Shown here piece after piece: positions 34,581 to 43,057 of a stretch of DNA of 64,000 nt. A program made the position numbers and the translations under genes. Each line of letters opens with the position of its first letter. Position 1 is the first letter of the stretch. This DNA is from Bradyrhizobium centrolobii (GTDB taxonomy: Bacteria > Pseudomonadota > Alphaproteobacteria > Rhizobiales > Xanthobacteraceae). The stretch is from contig NZ_LUUB01000080.1 of assembly GCF_001641635.1 (NCBI RefSeq), positions 165,042 through 229,041 of the forward strand, given 5' to 3'. Under the pieces are notes generated by a model, which was not told the DNA's origin, did no database searches, and saw only the letters and a program-made list of their open reading frames with translations.

Positions 34581-37500
34581 CTCCGCGCTCTTGTCGGCGG
34601 CCGCGTCGAGCTCCGGCAGAAGCGGCGGCGCGACGGGCAGCACCGTCGGCCGCAGCAGCTCGGCCATCTGCCGTGCCGGCAGCGGCTTGGAGATCAAGAA
34701 GCCCTGCATCTCGTCGCAGCCATGGGTACGCAGGAACGTCTCCTGCTCGGCATTCTCGACTCCTTCAGCGACCACGGTCATGCCAAGCGCCTTGCCCATG
34801 CTGATGATCGCCTGCGCGATCGCCTGATCCTCCGAATCCTGCGGCAGATCCCGCACGAAGGAGCGATCGATCTTGATGGTGTCGATCGGGAAATGCTTCA
34901 TCAACGACATCGACGAGTAGCCGGTGCCGAAATCGTCGATGGCCAGACGAATGCCGCGGCTCTGGATGGCGTCGAGCACCTTCAGCGCGCGCCCGACATT
35001 GCGCATCATCATGCTCTCGGTGACCTCGAGCTGGAGCAGCACCGGCGACATGCCGCTGGCCGCCAGCGCCTCGTCGACGTCCTGTAACAGGTGCTCGTCG
35101 GCGAACTGGCGCGGCGACAGGTTGACCGCCATCGACAGCGGCAAGAGGCCACGGCGCTGCCAGACCATCGCCTGCGCACACGCCTCCTTCAGCACCCAGC
35201 GGCCGATCGGCACGATCAATCCGGTCTCCTCGGCGAGCGGGATGAACTGCGCCGGCGAGACATTGCCGAGATCGGGGTGCGTCCAGCGCAGCAGTGCCTC
35301 GACGCCGGTGATCTGGCCGGTCTCCATGTCCACCTTGGGCTGGTAGTTCAGCGCGAACTGCTCGCGCTCCAGCGCGCGACGCAGTGCGCTCTCGAGCGAC
35401 AGGCGCTCGATCGACTGTGTCTTCACTTCCTTGGAGAAGAAGCGGTAGCCGTTCTTGCCGTCTTCCTTGGCGAGATACATCGCCATGTCGGCGTTCTTGG
35501 TCAGCGTCTGCGCATCGGCGCCGTTCGCCGGATACATCGCGATGCCGATCGAGGCGGTGGTGTGGCACTCGTGGCCGGCGAGCTCCATCGGCTGGCCGAG
35601 TGCCGTCAGCAATTCGGTCGCGATGCGCTGGACGTCGTCGATCTCGCCGCACTGGTCGAGGATGACGACGAATTCGTCGCCACCGAGCCGCGCCACAACG
35701 TCGCTCGCGCGCAGCGACTTGCGTAAGCGGTCGGCGACTTCGAGCAGAAGCAGGTCGCCGGCTTCGTGGCCGAGCGAATCGTTGATGACCTTGAACCGGT
35801 CGAGATCGATGAACAGCAGCGCGAAGCGGTGATCATGACGCTGTGCGGTGTCGATCGCCTCGCGTAACAGGCCGTTGAAGGTCTCGCGGTTCGGCAGGTT
35901 GGTCAGGCTGTCATGCGAAGCGAGATATTCGATCCGCTCGTCGGCCTTGTTCTTCTCGTCAGCGCGGTCGAAATTCTCCATCGCGAAGGAGACGTTGTCG
36001 GCCAGTCGCTGCAGCAGTTCGACGAACTCGCTGGTGAAAGTGTTCATTTCGGTCGACATGTAGATCATGACGCCGACAGGCTGATCGTGTGCGATAAGCG
36101 GGAACGCCGCGCCCGACCGCGCGCCGTCGCCGCGAACGATGGCGTGGAAGGCGCTGACGCGCTGGTCGTTGAGATAATCGTTGCTGATGCAGGGCCGCCG
36201 CGTGCGGAACGCCGTGCCGCTCATGCCACGGCCCTCGGGGCGTTCGGGGTCGACCGAGAGGCGGACGTTGCGCGTGGTGTCGGCCGACGGCCCGGCGCTG
36301 GCCACGATTTCGAGCTGGTCGCTGTCGGCCATGGCCAGCGCAATGGTCGTCGAGGTGAACTTGGCGCCGTTCGAAGCGGCAAGGCAGACGAGACCGAACA
36401 GCTCGGCGCGGGACTTGGCCCGCATGATCGCCTCATTGGTCGCGCTCAGCGCCGCGAACATGCGCGTCAGGCGTTCCTTCTGCGCCTCGGTGCGGGCCTT
36501 CTCCTCGGCGCGGTCGAAATTGTCGAGGGCGAAGGAGACGTTTTCGGCCAGGCGTCCGAGCAGTTCGACCAGATCGGGCGTGAACGTATTCTCTTCCGGT
36601 GCGAGGAAAAGCAGAATGCCGATCGGCTCCTGGCCAGCCCGCAGCAGCGGAAAGCTGGCAGCCGCCCGGGTGCCATCCTCGGTCGCCTTGGAGTGCCAGT
36701 GCGCCGATCGGGGGTCGTTCAGATAGTCGTTGATGACACTGGGCCTGCAGGTGCGCAGCGAGGTCCCGATGATTCCCTGGCCCTCGGGATGATCGGCGGA
36801 AACAACACAGGTGCGCCCGACCATTCGCTCCTGGAGGCGCCCTTTCACGGCGACGACGCGAACGAGTTCACGATTCTCGTCCATGATGCCGATCGTCGCC
36901 GAGGCGAACACGTCGCCCAGCACGGCCGCCTGGCACGCCACCTCGAACAGTTCCTCGCGCGTCTTGGCACGCATGATGGCTTCGTTGGTGGCACTCAGCG
37001 CCTTGAACATGCCGCTCAGGCGGCTGCGCTGCTTGTCGGCCCGCGCCTTATCCTCCGTCCGATCGAAGTTTTCCAGCGCGAAGGCGACGTTGGCCTGGAG
37101 CCTGCGCAACAGCTCGACGAATTCGGGCGTGAACGTGCCGCGCTCCGGCGAATTGAACAAGAACACGCCCTCGACCCGGTCGCCGTTGAATAGCGGCAGG
37201 GCCGCGGAGGACGCGATGCCGTTACGGCGGGCACTGGCGTGCCAGGGCTTGATGCGGTCGTCGGCCATCACATCGTTGCTGACCGAGGGCTGGCGCGTGC
37301 GGAACGCGGTGCCCGTCAAGCCCCGTCCCTCGGGCACCTGATCGGAGGTGGAGAACTTGAAGGTGCGCACCAGATCGGCATTCGGCCCGTAGCAGGCGAC
37401 GACGCGAAGCAGTTCGGTGCGATGGTCGACGAGCGCGATGGTGGCCGAGGTGAACTTGGCGCCCTGCACCGTCGCCTCGCAGACCAGATCGAACAGCTCG

Positions 37501-38669
37501 GCGCGCGACCGTGCGCGCAGGATCGCCTCGTTGGTGGCGCTAAGCGCGGCATACATGCGCGCGAGGCGGTCCTCTTCCGCGGCAATTCTGGCCTTCTCGG
37601 TCTCGCGGTCAAAATTCTCGATCGCAAAGGAGACGTTTTCCGCCATGCGCAGCAGAAGCCCGACGATCTCCTCGTCCTTGGCCCAGGACCTGCTGATGAA
37701 GAACAGGATGACGCCGACGCTCTCGCCATGCTTGATCAGCGGAGCCGCGACGCAGGCAACGACGCCCGTATTGATGTTAGCCTGCTCCCACGGCGTTCCC
37801 TTGGTTCGGCTCGCGAGGTCGTCTTCGACGTATGGCTTCTGCGTACGGAAGACGTGCCCGGAGATGCCGCGGCCGTAGGGATTGTCGGCATCGACGGAGT
37901 AGCTTGTCTGGCCAACGATATCCAAATTCTGACCGGTGCCGGCGACCGGCCTCAACCAATGAGAAGCCTGCTCTTTGAGCAGAACGAAAGTCGCCAACGA
38001 CTTGCCGCCATGGACGGAGGCGTCACACACGAGCTGATACAGCTCCTGTTCGGTCTTGGCGCGCAGAATGGCCTCGTTGGTCGCACTGAGCGCGCCGAAC
38101 ATGCGATTGAGCCGCCGCGTCGACCGCTCACCATTCTGCCGCGCGGTTTCGCGCGCGAAATTGTCCAGCACATAGGAAATATTGGCCGACATGCGCTCGA
38201 ACAGCGAGACCATCTGCTCGTTCAGCGAGCCGGCCTCGCTGCGGGTGACGAACAGCACGCCGACGCTCTTGCCGTTGCAGAGCAGCGGCAACGCTGCCGC
38301 CGCGCCGACGCCGGCCTTGATCGCGCTCTCGCGCCACGCCAGCGAGCGTGGATCGTTTAGAAAATCATTGCTGATGCAGAGCTTCTGACTGCGGAACGCC
38401 TCGCCGCCGACGCCGGAGCCCTCCGGCGAGCCGGCTTCCGTCGTGATCTCGATCGACCTCAGCCGCGCAACGTCCTCACCGCAGCCGGCCGCATAACGGA
38501 GCCGCAGGCCGTCCGGCTCGACCAGGAACACCGAGACAGCCAAAAAGTCGCCGCTCGAAAACCCGGCGTCGCAGACCTTCTGGTACAGTTCGTCCGGCGA
38601 TTTCGCATACAGGATGGCTTCGTTGATGGCACTCAACGCTGCAAATGTGCGCGCGAGGGTCGTCTGCAA
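34554..38669 (-). CDS. Diguanylate cyclase/phosphodiesterase with five tandem GAF-like domains
   Basis: 1371 residues. Five GAF-like units of about 181 residues occupy 1-910; each opens with a variant of ALSATNEAI and contains an FRT/SQ...ND segment and a final FxxDNFxR helix. Then come GGDEF (about 920-1090, motif GGDEF at 996-1000, with the inhibitory RxxD site five residues upstream) and EAL (about 1100-1350, E1124 in EALLRW, DDFGTGYSS, KIDRSFV, AEGVEN). Both active sites look intact, so it may make or degrade c-di-GMP. No membrane helix is present. The start is a TTG at 38669 with GGGAG at 8 bases. Neighbouring EPS genes suggest control of surface polysaccharide. Confidence 0.93.
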   Translation of the reverse strand: MQTTLARTFAALSAINEAILYAKSPDELYQKVCDAGFSSGDFLAVSVFLVEPDGLRLRYAAGCGEDVARLRSIEITTEAGSPEGSGVGGEAFRSQKLCISNDFLNDPRSLAWRESAIKAGVGAAAALPLLCNGKSVGVLFVTRSEAGSLNEQMVSLFERMSANISYVLDNFARETARQNGERSTRRLNRMFGALSATNEAILRAKTEQELYQLVCDASVHGGKSLATFVLLKEQASHWLRPVAGTGQNLDIVGQTSYSVDADNPYGRGISGHVFRTQKPYVEDDLASRTKGTPWEQANINTGVVACVAAPLIKHGESVGVILFFISRSWAKDEEIVGLLLRMAENVSFAIENFDRETEKARIAAEEDRLARMYAALSATNEAILRARSRAELFDLVCEATVQGAKFTSATIALVDHRTELLRVVACYGPNADLVRTFKFSTSDQVPEGRGLTGTAFRTRQPSVSNDVMADDRIKPWHASARRNGIASSAALPLFNGDRVEGVFLFNSPERGTFTPEFVELLRRLQANVAFALENFDRTEDKARADKQRSRLSGMFKALSATNEAIMRAKTREELFEVACQAAVLGDVFASATIGIMDENRELVRVVAVKGRLQERMVGRTCVVSADHPEGQGIIGTSLRTCRPSVINDYLNDPRSAHWHSKATEDGTRAAASFPLLRAGQEPIGILLFLAPEENTFTPDLVELLGRLAENVSFALDNFDRAEEKARTEAQKERLTRMFAALSATNEAIMRAKSRAELFGLVCLAASNGAKFTSTTIALAMADSDQLEIVASAGPSADTTRNVRLSVDPERPEGRGMSGTAFRTRRPCISNDYLNDQRVSAFHAIVRGDGARSGAAFPLIAHDQPVGVMIYMSTEMNTFTSEFVELLQRLADNVSFAMENFDRADEKNKADERIEYLASHDSLTNLPNRETFNGLLREAIDTAQRHDHRFALLFIDLDRFKVINDSLGHEAGDLLLLEVADRLRKSLRASDVVARLGGDEFVVILDQCGEIDDVQRIATELLTALGQPMELAGHECHTTASIGIAMYPANGADAQTLTKNADMAMYLAKEDGKNGYRFFSKEVKTQSIERLSLESALRRALEREQFALNYQPKVDMETGQITGVEALLRWTHPDLGNVSPAQFIPLAEETGLIVPIGRWVLKEACAQAMVWQRRGLLPLSMAVNLSPRQFADEHLLQDVDEALAASGMSPVLLQLEVTESMMMRNVGRALKVLDAIQSRGIRLAIDDFGTGYSSMSLMKHFPIDTIKIDRSFVRDLPQDSEDQAIAQAIISMGKALGMTVVAEGVENAEQETFLRTHGCDEMQGFLISKPLPARQMAELLRPTVLPVAPPLLPELDAAADKSAESRLKRAVV

Positions 38670-38974
38670 GGTCTCAACTCCCGGGCATTCCTGCCGTTTT
38701 TCCCGGGACTTTATCGCCGCCGATCAACTAAGTGGTCGTTATTGCGCGCCCCAAACCATGGATCAAAGTGAACGAGCTGCGAACGACCGGCGCCAAACTG
38801 TCTGGAATACCGCCGTACGGGATGTCTGCGGGCGCAGCCCCACGACGAAAGGCGCATTCTCTTTGCGAATTTGCAGCCCTGTATTGGTTTACGGGAGATT
38901 GATATCGCACCTGCGCTTTGAGACGATGGCGGCAACAACCGAGTCCCAGCAAGGGCGATGACCGAGGGAACGCC
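38670..38974. other. Non-coding divergent region upstream of the Ldh2-type gene
   Basis: 305 bases between divergent start codons. It must contain two promoters. I found no strong palindrome and no supported small gene. Confidence 0.4.
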
Positions 38975-40027
38975 ATGCCAATCGTCAGGGCCGAACGCCT
39001 CACGCGCATCAGCGCCGCGCTGCTCCGGGCCGCCGGGGCATCCACTGAGGAAGCCGACGCGGTCGCCGTCGGCTGCGTCAACGCCAACCTCGCCGGGCAT
39101 GATTCCCACGGCGTGATAGCGGTTCCCACCTATATCGATCGCGTCAAGGCCGGGCATATCGTCCCCGGCGCGCCATGGACCATCGTCCAGGAATCGCCGA
39201 CCACGACCGTGATCGACGGGAATTGGGGTTTTGGCTTCCACGTCAACGCCAAGGCGATGGCGCTGACGATCGAGAAGGCGAAGACGGCGAATGTCGCCGC
39301 CTGCACCGTGTTCCGGCAGAGCCATGTCGGCCGTCTCGCCGCCTATCCGATGATGGCGATGCGCGAAGGCATGATCGGGATTGCGACGGCGGACTCCGGC
39401 CGCTCGCCCAAGCATGTGGCGCCGTTCGGCGGCCGGGAGGCGCGGCTCGGTACCAACCCGATCTCGATCGCGGTGCCGTCCGATCTCTACGCGCCCTTCT
39501 ATCTGGACATGGCGACCTCGGCGGTGGCCGCCGGCAAGATCCAGCTTGCGGTGGCACGCGGCGAAGAGATTCCAACGGGATGGATCATCGATGCCGAGGG
39601 ACGGCACACCACCGACCCCACGCAGTACCGCAAGGGCGGCGCGCTGCTACCGCTCGGCGGCACCGAGGGCTACAAGGGTAGCGGCCTTGCCGCCATGGTC
39701 GAAGTGCTCTGCGGCCTGCTCACAGGTCTCGGCTTCGGCGTCGAGCCGACCGGCCGGCACAATGACGGCTGCTTCATGGCGGTGTTCAACGTCGCGGCCT
39801 TCCGGCCGTTGCAAGACTTCAAGCGCGAGGTCGCCGAGTTCGCGCGCTACCTGAAATCGACTCCGCCCTCCGAAGGAAGCAAGGGCGTGTTCTATCCCGG
39901 CGAGATCGAGCACATGCGCGAGCAACAGCGGCTGCGCGACGGCATCGAGATCGAGGATGCGACCTGGGAGAAGCTGCGCGCGCTCGCGCGTGACTACAAG
40001 CTCGATAATGAGCTCGATCTGGCCTGA
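38975..40027 (+). CDS. Malate/L-lactate dehydrogenase-family (Ldh2) oxidoreductase
   Basis: 350 residues. Family features are GCVNANLAGHDSHGVIAVP with the catalytic His, VIDGNWGFG, CTVFRQSHVGRLAAYP, LGTNPISIAVPSD and YKGSGLAAMVEVLCGLLTG. The family includes NAD(P)-dependent 2-hydroxyacid dehydrogenases, ureidoglycolate dehydrogenase and cyclic imino acid reductases. The ATG at 38975 follows GAGGGAA; the longer frame from 38918 begins with arginines unlike the family. First gene of a three-gene operon with a flavin monooxygenase and a fumarylacetoacetase-family protein, so a role in oxidation of an imported organic acid or heterocycle is likely. Confidence 0.92.
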   Translation: MPIVRAERLTRISAALLRAAGASTEEADAVAVGCVNANLAGHDSHGVIAVPTYIDRVKAGHIVPGAPWTIVQESPTTTVIDGNWGFGFHVNAKAMALTIEKAKTANVAACTVFRQSHVGRLAAYPMMAMREGMIGIATADSGRSPKHVAPFGGREARLGTNPISIAVPSDLYAPFYLDMATSAVAAGKIQLAVARGEEIPTGWIIDAEGRHTTDPTQYRKGGALLPLGGTEGYKGSGLAAMVEVLCGLLTGLGFGVEPTGRHNDGCFMAVFNVAAFRPLQDFKREVAEFARYLKSTPPSEGSKGVFYPGEIEHMREQQRLRDGIEIEDATWEKLRALARDYKLDNELDLA

Positions 40028-40049
40028 CGGAATCTTGGAGAGCAGCAGC

Positions 40050-41417
40050 ATGACGCGGCAGATGGCACTGGTCGGCTTCCTCCAGGCGCAAAATTGCACC
40101 AATTTGCCGAGCTCCTGGCGGCATCCGGAGTCGCGCGAGGATTCGATGTCGGCGGACTACTATCAGGAGATCGCCAGAATTCTCGAGGCCGGCAAATTCC
40201 ACATGGCGTTCTTCGACGACCGCCTGGCGATGCCGGACCGCTACGGCAACGACCACGCCCACACCGTCGAATACGGCATCCGCTGCGTGAAGATGGATCC
40301 GCTGATCGTGCTGACGACGATGGGCATGGTCACCGAGAAGCTCGGCCTTGGGGCGACCTGCTCGACCACCTATTACGAACCCTTCGATGTCGCCCGCCGC
40401 TTCGCGACGCTCGACCTGATGTCGGGCGGACGTGCGGGCTGGAACGTCGTTACCTCGCTGAACGACGGCGAGGCGCTCAACATGGGAAAGGACTCCCATC
40501 CCGAGCACGACTCCCGCTACGACCGCGCCGACGAGTTCATGGAGGTCGTGCTCGGTCATTGGGATACCTGGGAAGACGGCGCTCTCATCATGGACAAGAC
40601 GAGCGGCCGCTTTGCCGATCCGGCCAAGGTGAAGCGGCTCGACCACAAGGGCGAGTTCTTCAAGTCACGCGGGCCGTTCACAGTGCCGCGCTCGGACCAG
40701 GGCCATCCCGTCATCATACAGGCCGGCGCCTCCGGCCGCGGCCAGCGCTTTGCCGGACGCTGGGGCGAGGTGATCTTCACCGCCGCGCGCAACCTCACGG
40801 CCGCCAAGGAAAGCTACGCGGCAGTGCGCAACGAAGCCGCCAAGGCCGGCCGCGATCCCGACCAGATGTTCCTCTGCAACCTGACGACGCCGGTCTGCGC
40901 CGCGACCAATGCGGAGGCCGAGGACAGGATGGCGCTGATCAACAAGCTGCCGCTCCAGATCGACGCCCTGTCGCTGCTCGCGGAAGCGCTTAACTACGAC
41001 TTCGCGTCCAAGGGACTGGACGAGCCGCTCACGACCGAAGAACTGAAGAGCATGCAGGGCATTCTGGGCATTCGCGACGGCGTGCTGAAGACGTCGGGGA
41101 AGAGCAATCCGAGCGCGCGCGACTTCGTCACCTTCTCCGGCCGCGGCCAGGTGCAGGACGCGATGGTCGGCGGCCCCAAGGAGATTGCCGACAAGTTCGA
41201 AGAAATGTTCGTCGAGCGCGGCTGTGATGGCTTCGTCATCGCCGCGACCTACGTGCCCGGCTCCTACGCCGATTTCGTGCGCCACGTCGTGCCGGAGCTG
41301 CAGCGCCGTGGCTTGTTCCAGAAGGACTATCGCGGCAAGACGCTGCGCGAGAATCTGGGCCTGAAGCGGCCTGCCGTGGGCGCCTGGAAGGCGCAGCCGC
41401 GTGATGCGGCGGAATAG
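40050..41417 (+). CDS. FMNH2-dependent monooxygenase, NtaA/SnaA/DszA (LLM) family
   Basis: 455 residues. The TIM-barrel class-C flavin monooxygenase pattern is clear: FHMAFFDDRLAMPDRYGND, TTYYEPFDVARRFATLDLMSGGRAGWNVVTS, the HDSRYDRADEFMEV segment, and VIIQAGASGRGQRFAGRWGE. The family oxidises nitrilotriacetate, EDTA, sulfur compounds and others with reduced flavin from a separate reductase, which is not encoded nearby. GGAG lies 9 bases before the ATG. Second gene of the 39-42.2 kb operon, 22 bases after the dehydrogenase. Confidence 0.93.
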   Translation: MTRQMALVGFLQAQNCTNLPSSWRHPESREDSMSADYYQEIARILEAGKFHMAFFDDRLAMPDRYGNDHAHTVEYGIRCVKMDPLIVLTTMGMVTEKLGLGATCSTTYYEPFDVARRFATLDLMSGGRAGWNVVTSLNDGEALNMGKDSHPEHDSRYDRADEFMEVVLGHWDTWEDGALIMDKTSGRFADPAKVKRLDHKGEFFKSRGPFTVPRSDQGHPVIIQAGASGRGQRFAGRWGEVIFTAARNLTAAKESYAAVRNEAAKAGRDPDQMFLCNLTTPVCAATNAEAEDRMALINKLPLQIDALSLLAEALNYDFASKGLDEPLTTEELKSMQGILGIRDGVLKTSGKSNPSARDFVTFSGRGQVQDAMVGGPKEIADKFEEMFVERGCDGFVIAATYVPGSYADFVRHVVPELQRRGLFQKDYRGKTLRENLGLKRPAVGAWKAQPRDAAE

Positions 41418-41431
41418 AGCGAGGATCGGAC

Positions 41432-42217
41432 ATGCGTTGGTTGAAATTCACCGCCTCAGGCAAAACCTCCTGGGGGATCATCGAAGGCGACCAGGTGATC
41501 GCGGTCGACGGTGAGCCCTTTGGCGAATGGCAGCGCACCTCACGCACGCATCCGCTGTCACAGGTGAAGATCGAGCTGCCGCTGGTGCCGCGCACCTTCT
41601 ATTGCGTCGGCTTGAACTATCTGAAGCACCTGAAAGAGGCCGCCGACAAGCGCGGCGAGGTGCCGGCCGTGCCCGACCGGCCCGAGATCGGCTATCGTGC
41701 CCAGAACGCACTGATCGCGCATGATGAGGACGTCGTGATCCCCTCTTTCGCGACCGAGAAAATTCACTACGAAGGCGAACTCGTCGTCGTCATCGGCAAG
41801 AAGGTGAAGCATCTGACTGAACAGAGCGCGATGGATTGCGTGTTCGGCTATACCATCGGCAACGACGTCAGCGAGCGCACCTGGCAGAAGGCCGATCGCA
41901 GCCTGTGGCGGTCGAAGAACGCCGACACGTTCAAGCCGATGGGACCGTGGATCGAGACGGAGGCTGATCTCGGCAGCATGGAAACCGTCGTCAGGGTCAA
42001 TGGCAAGGAGACCAACCGCTTCCGCACCAACGACATGATCTTCGGCGTGGTGCCGTTCCTGGTCGAACTGACGAAGTATTTTACGCTTTGGCCGGGCGAC
42101 GTGATCTGGATGGGCACGGATGGAGCCTCGCCGGACATCAAGCATGGCGACGTCGTGGAGATCGACATCGCCGGCATCGGCAGCTTGCGCAATCGGTTCG
42201 TGCGCGAGGGGCAGTAG
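41432..42217 (+). CDS. Fumarylacetoacetate hydrolase-family protein
   Basis: 261 residues. After a short N-terminal domain the FAH fold shows FYCVGLNYLKHLKEA, the metal-binding IHYEGELVVVIGK (E-x-E pair), YTIGNDVSERTWQ and the closing GDVIWMGTDGASPDIKHGD. Members hydrolyse C-C bonds of acylpyruvates, decarboxylate oxaloacetate or isomerise ring-fission products. GAGGATCGG precedes the ATG. Third gene of the operon, only 14 bases after the monooxygenase; it would act on a product of the oxygenation step. Confidence 0.92.
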   Translation: MRWLKFTASGKTSWGIIEGDQVIAVDGEPFGEWQRTSRTHPLSQVKIELPLVPRTFYCVGLNYLKHLKEAADKRGEVPAVPDRPEIGYRAQNALIAHDEDVVIPSFATEKIHYEGELVVVIGKKVKHLTEQSAMDCVFGYTIGNDVSERTWQKADRSLWRSKNADTFKPMGPWIETEADLGSMETVVRVNGKETNRFRTNDMIFGVVPFLVELTKYFTLWPGDVIWMGTDGASPDIKHGDVVEIDIAGIGSLRNRFVREGQ

Positions 42218-42280
42218 CCACTCGTCTACGACTGCTGGGGCGGGACGAAATTAGGTCTCGTTGCGTCCGCAAGGGCGGTG

Positions 42281-42401
42281 CGCTCCCTCTCCCGCTTGCG
42301 GGGGAGCGGTGGGGTGGGGGGCTTCCGCAATCGAGGCTCCGGATGTGGTGAGAGCCCCCACCCGGCGCTTCGCGCCGACCTCCCCCGCAAGCGGGAGAGG
42401 T
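42281..42401. repeat. Palindromic intergenic element, family A
   Basis: CTCCCTCTCCCGCTTGCGGGGG at the left is the complement of CCCCCGCAAGCGGGAGAGG at the right, and GGCGCTTCGCGCC forms an inner hairpin. It separates the converging FAH and Lrp genes. Confidence 0.8.
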
Positions 42402-42447
42402 TGAGCGAGCTCGCGGCTCAATCAATCCCACCTCATGCCAATTCGTC

Positions 42448-42903
42448 TCAAAACGGCAGCGCCACGCCGGTCTTGATCTCCTTGAGCACCACGTTGCTGC
42501 GGACATAGCGGATGCCGGGAATGCGGAACATGAATTCGTCGAGAAACCTGTTGTAGGCGGCCATGTCCTGCACAACGACGTGCAGGTGATAGTCGGCGTC
42601 ACCCGTGGTCGCAAAGCACTCCAGCACTTCGCGACGCTTCGTCACCCGCGCGACGAACTCATCGACGAATTTCGCGTCGTGCCGCTCTAGCGATACATGG
42701 AGGATGGCGGACATCGCAAAACCCGCCCGCTCCCGCGCAACCAGCGCCGCATAGCCCTGGATGACGCCAGTCTCCTCGAGCGCGCGCACCCGACGCCAGC
42801 AGGCCGACGTCGACATGCCGACCGCGTCCGCGAGTTGCTGGTTGGTGGCGCGGCCGTCCTTCTGGAGATGGGCGAGAATCCGCGCGTCCTGATCTTCGAT
42901 CAC
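42448..42903 (-). CDS. Lrp/AsnC-family transcriptional regulator
   Basis: 151 residues from the GTG at 42903, which has GAGGAG at 5 bases; a TTG one codon earlier is also possible. The N-terminal helix-turn-helix is ARILAHLQKDGRATNQQLADAVGMSTSACWRRV, followed by the RAM effector domain with CFATTGDADYHLHVVV, which binds amino acids. It is divergent from the indolepyruvate:ferredoxin oxidoreductase gene, 154 bases apart, and most likely controls it in response to an aromatic or branched amino acid. Confidence 0.93.
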   Translation of the reverse strand: MIEDQDARILAHLQKDGRATNQQLADAVGMSTSACWRRVRALEETGVIQGYAALVARERAGFAMSAILHVSLERHDAKFVDEFVARVTKRREVLECFATTGDADYHLHVVVQDMAAYNRFLDEFMFRIPGIRYVRSNVVLKEIKTGVALPF

Positions 42904-42922
42904 CAAAGCTCCTCAGTCCGAT

Positions 42923-42949
42923 AGTTTATACCATATTGTACCGTAAACT
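42923..42949. promoter_or_regulatory. A+T-rich dyad in the Lrp/oxidoreductase divergent region
   Basis: AGTTTA at 42923-42928 and TAAACT at 42944-42949 are exact inverted arms, with an inner TAC/GTA pair around CATATT. It lies 20 bases upstream of the lrp start, a typical place for autoregulation by an Lrp-type protein. Confidence 0.5.
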
Positions 42950-43057
42950 GGAAGATCATACCAAATTTCAGGCCATATCGGAATAGATAGGTAAGACCTA
43001 CCACCCACCCGGGCTTAATCTCAGCGTATTCGGCAGGGATGCCGCGCGAGGTCCGCC

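Noticed and set aside
35913..38360. Long plus-strand open frames opposite the GAF array
   Set aside because: They repeat with the same period as the GAF units because they mirror them; translations are Arg/Asp/Gly-rich without motifs.
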